From the NCBI GenBank assembly GCA_964389005.1, contig CAYMCV010000053.1, positions 1 through 16,517 on the forward strand: DNA of 16,517 nt. Direction: 5' to 3'. The position numbers and the translations under genes were made by a program. Of the stretch, positions 14,031-16,517 are shown in pieces. The notes below the pieces were generated by a model, which saw only the letters and a list, made by a program, of their open reading frames with translations, did no database searches and had not been told where the DNA came from. Position 1 is the stretch's first letter. Each line of letters begins with the position of its first letter. Source of the DNA: CAYMCV01 sp964389005. Its GTDB lineage: Bacteria; Bacillota; Clostridia; Lachnospirales; Lachnospiraceae.

Positions 14031-15572
14031 ATGAAGGATGAAATGATTCTGGTTTTGGATTTTGGCGGACAGTACAATCAATTGATTGCGAGGCGAGTTC
14101 GCGAGTGCAGTGTATACTGTGAAGTTCATTCATACAGCATGGACTTGGCACAGATTAGGGAGATGAACCCGAAGGGGATCATTTTAACCGGTGGTCCCAA
14201 CAGCGTTTACGGTGAGGGTTCGCCGCTTTGTTCAAAAGAATTGTTTGAACTGGGGATTCCGGTACTCGGAATCTGTTACGGTTCGCAGCTGATGGCGTAT
14301 CTGCTTGGCGGGGAAGTTGCATCTGCGCCGGTGAGCGAATATGGAAAGACGGAAGTTGCAATTGATACAAACGTAAGTATTTTTAGCAATGTTTCGGAAA
14401 AAACAATCTGCTGGATGAGTCATACGGATTACATTGCAAAGGCACCGGCTGATTTCAGGGTGACGGCGCATACCGATGTCTGCCCGGTGGCGGCGATGGA
14501 GAAGCCGGAGCAAGGATTGTATGCGGTTCAGTTTCATCCGGAAGTGGTTCACACGCAGGAAGGAACCAAGATTTTATCGAATTTTGTTTATCATGTGTGT
14601 GGATGCAGCGGCAGTTGGAAGATGGATTCGTTCGTGGAGAGCAGCATTCAATCAATTCGCGCAAAGGTCGGCGACGGCAAGGTGCTGTGTGCGCTGTCAG
14701 GCGGGGTTGATTCTTCCGTGGCGGCGGTGCTTTTGTCAAAAGCGGTTGGCGAGCAGTTGACCTGTGTTTTTGTTGATCATGGCCTACTGCGTAAAAACGA
14801 GGGCGATGAGGTTGAGGCAGTGTTCGGACCGAGCGGGCCGTATAAGTTGAATTTTATCCGTGTTAATGCGCAGGAGAGATTCTATGAGAAGTTAAAAGGA
14901 GTTGAAGAGCCGGAGCGTAAGCGTAAAATCATCGGCGAGGAGTTCATTCGTGTATTCGAGGAAGAGGCGAAGAAAATTGGAGCCGTGGATTTCCTCGTAC
15001 AGGGCACGATTTATCCGGATGTGATAGAGAGCGGTCTCGGAAAATCAGCGGTCATCAAGTCGCATCATAATGTCGGCGGCTTGCCGGATTGTGTGGAGTT
15101 TAAGGAAATTATTGAGCCGTTGCGGCTTCTGTTTAAGGATGAGGTTCGAAAGGCTGGGCTGGAACTCGGAATTCCTGAGTACCTCGTGTATCGTCAGCCA
15201 TTCCCCGGACCGGGACTGGGCATTCGAATCATCGGAGAAGTAACGCCTTATAAAGTAAAAATTGTTCAGGAAGCAGATGCAATTTATCGTGAGGAAATCA
15301 AGGCGGCAGGCTGGGACAGAAAAATCGGACAGTATTTTGCGGCGTTGAGCAACATGCGTTCCGTCGGGGTTATGGGAGATGAGAGAACGTACGATTATGC
15401 CGTGGTATTGCGTGCCGTCACCACCAGCGATTTCATGACGGCGGAGAGTGCCGATATGCCGTGGGATGTGCTGGGGAAGGTTTCAAACCGAATTGTGAAT
15501 GAAGTGAGGGGGGTTAATCGGGTCATGTATGACTGCACCGGAAAACCGCCGGCAACGATTGAGTTCGAGTGA
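14031..15572 (+). CDS. guaA: GMP synthase (glutamine-hydrolysing)
   Basis: GuaA makes GMP from XMP, ATP and glutamine. The N-terminal class I amidotransferase domain (about 1-190) carries the triad Cys82 (GICYGSQL), His169 and Glu171 (QFHPEV). The ATP pyrophosphatase domain follows with its loop SGGVDSS at 223-229. The C-terminal dimerisation domain contains RQPFPGPGLGIRIIGE and ends in VMYDCTGKPPATIEFE, close to the family's usual PPGTIEWE ending. Length 513 is normal. It is apparently a single-gene unit between its own leader and terminator. The 3' end of guaA is a known integration site for genomic islands in several bacteria, which matters for the gene that follows. Confidence 0.97.
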   Translation: MKDEMILVLDFGGQYNQLIARRVRECSVYCEVHSYSMDLAQIREMNPKGIILTGGPNSVYGEGSPLCSKELFELGIPVLGICYGSQLMAYLLGGEVASAPVSEYGKTEVAIDTNVSIFSNVSEKTICWMSHTDYIAKAPADFRVTAHTDVCPVAAMEKPEQGLYAVQFHPEVVHTQEGTKILSNFVYHVCGCSGSWKMDSFVESSIQSIRAKVGDGKVLCALSGGVDSSVAAVLLSKAVGEQLTCVFVDHGLLRKNEGDEVEAVFGPSGPYKLNFIRVNAQERFYEKLKGVEEPERKRKIIGEEFIRVFEEEAKKIGAVDFLVQGTIYPDVIESGLGKSAVIKSHHNVGGLPDCVEFKEIIEPLRLLFKDEVRKAGLELGIPEYLVYRQPFPGPGLGIRIIGEVTPYKVKIVQEADAIYREEIKAAGWDRKIGQYFAALSNMRSVGVMGDERTYDYAVVLRAVTTSDFMTAESADMPWDVLGKVSNRIVNEVRGVNRVMYDCTGKPPATIEFE

Positions 15573-15580
15573 CATTAAGA

Positions 15581-15625
15581 AACGCTACAACCCAGTAATA
15601 TCAAGGGTTGTAGCGTTATTTTTTT
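15581..15625 (+). terminator. Intrinsic terminator after guaA
   Basis: The 13-bp perfect stem AACGCTACAACCC (15581-15593) pairs with 15605-15617 around an 11-base loop and is followed by seven T (15619-15625). The opposite strand lacks a good T-tract, so it serves mainly guaA. Confidence 0.93.
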
Positions 15626-15634
15626 GTTGTGATT

Positions 15635-16517
15635 CTAGTTTGATTCTATTTTTAAAAATTGAATTACTTCAGAATATAAAACACGAAGTTCTTCAAGAGA
15701 CATATCAACTATTGGTTCATACATAAATGAATTAATATGTATATTTTCAGAAGTAATAATTAGGACTCGTTCGATTATTTCTTTGATCTTTTTATCATCA
15801 TGATCTGAAAGATTAAATTGAATAAGGTCACGCAAGATTCTTGTCTGATTTCCAGAAATAGTATCAGTAAGAGTCGAATTATTAATTCGATTAATCATAT
15901 ATTGCTCTGCTAAAAGACGTATAGCAATCGATAATACAATTTTGTTTTCAATGTGTATAGGATCCGGACTATGATCATAGATGTCTTTTGCAGTAGTTAA
16001 TATAATATCTATAACTTTGCATGAAGGAGTCTGTTTAAATTTTTCGGGTAAACGATTCCAATGCGTAGCATAAATTGCGATTAAGTCTTGTACTGTTATT
16101 GAATCTGTTGTTAGTATTCCATCATCTGCATTTTTTTTGTAGTGAAGTAAACTGGTAAGATTCTTATAACCAACATCTTTTCGTCCGCATGTATATTCTA
16201 TAATGTTTCGTACAAAAGCAATTGACGAAATAAATACAGGGTTACTGTTGTATACCTGACTCCTCCATGAGTCGAAGACGTTTTCAAAATATTGTCCATG
16301 AACTAATGTGATTTCTGAAGGAGCTTTTAAAACAAAATTTGATGTTTTTTTTATGTCAATGCGTCCAGCTACTGTTCGATAGAAATCAAAATTATGAGTC
16401 AAAAGTATTGGCATAAATAGTTCATTATCACAGATATCTTTTATATATTCAATAATCGCGTATTTATTTCTATAGTCAAAAGAATCAGCAATGTCGTCCA
16501 TGATTATTAGTGTGGAC
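15635..16517 (-). CDS. C-terminal part of an ABC/AAA-type ATPase of unknown function (N-terminus outside window)
   Basis: The frame is open to the right edge, so 293 residues are visible and the ATG at 16501 is internal. The fragment begins at a Walker B and D-loop: STLIIMDDIADSFDYRN, with hydrophobic residues, DD, then DSFD. About 15 residues later comes the H-loop, PILLTHNFDFYRTV. This layout belongs to SMC/RecF/OLD-like ATPases whose Walker A lies far upstream. About 240 residues follow that I do not recognise; they are helical and polar and include SFMYEPIVDMSLEELRVLY near the end. The stretch is visibly AT-richer than the fab operon and guaA, with many ATA, AAT and TTA codons. ATPases of this shape are frequent in phage-defence and accessory islands, but the function cannot be assigned here. 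Confidence 0.75.
   Translation of the reverse strand, partial: STLIIMDDIADSFDYRNKYAIIEYIKDICDNELFMPILLTHNFDFYRTVAGRIDIKKTSNFVLKAPSEITLVHGQYFENVFDSWRSQVYNSNPVFISSIAFVRNIIEYTCGRKDVGYKNLTSLLHYKKNADDGILTTDSITVQDLIAIYATHWNRLPEKFKQTPSCKVIDIILTTAKDIYDHSPDPIHIENKIVLSIAIRLLAEQYMINRINNSTLTDTISGNQTRILRDLIQFNLSDHDDKKIKEIIERVLIITSENIHINSFMYEPIVDMSLEELRVLYSEVIQFLKIESN

Noticed and set aside
1..16517. CRISPR arrays, tRNA or rRNA genes, complete insertion sequences
   Set aside because: No regularly spaced repeats, cloverleaf-like or rRNA-like stretches, or transposase frames were seen on either strand.

Overview
The window looks like a chromosomal segment from a spore-forming member of the Clostridia, most plausibly a Lachnospiraceae-type organism. 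The grounds are a spoIIID gene with a sigma-E-type promoter, a type II fatty acid operon that uses FabK as its enoyl reductase, an AccD-AccA fusion, a FabT-like MarR regulator at the end of the fab operon, and general Firmicutes codon and ribosome-site style. The 10-base run of N suggests a draft (possibly metagenomic) assembly. The family assignment is inference from protein resemblance, not from a search.

Layout. (1) Bases 1-838: 3' part of a large secreted or surface protein ending in a LysM domain. (2) 865-947: a perfect 40-bp inverted repeat with a 3-base loop, resembling REP/BIME-type palindromes. (3) 1028-1279: spoIIID, with a sigma-E-like promoter and its own terminator. (4) 1389-10689: one long, tightly packed fatty acid synthesis operon, acpP-accB-accC-accDA-fabH-fabK-fabD-fabG-fabF-fabZ. 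It makes malonyl-CoA from acetyl-CoA (AccB, AccC, AccDA), transfers it to ACP (FabD), condenses (FabH, FabF), and completes the cycle (FabG, FabZ, FabK). A TTGACA promoter followed by an AT-rich palindrome heads the operon. (5) 10743-13803: a MarR-family gene with its own promoter, then an MBOAT acyltransferase and a membrane-anchored SGNH-type protein; the last two form a typical cell-surface O-acylation pair. (6) 14031-15572: guaA (GMP synthase), with a strong terminator. (7) 15635 to the end, minus strand: the C-terminal part of an AT-rich ABC/AAA-type ATPase, convergent with guaA. It looks like the edge of an accessory or defence island.

The accC reading frame carries 42 extra bases (32 bases of unrelated sequence plus the 10 N). 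Deleting exactly those bases restores a normal AccC sequence, so this is most likely an assembly scar and not a broken gene.

The least ordinary parts are the ATPase fragment abutting the 3' end of guaA (a known island attachment site in other bacteria), the 40-bp palindrome before spoIIID, and the possible regulatory link between the fab operon and the surface acylation pair. I found no tRNA, rRNA, CRISPR array or complete insertion sequence.
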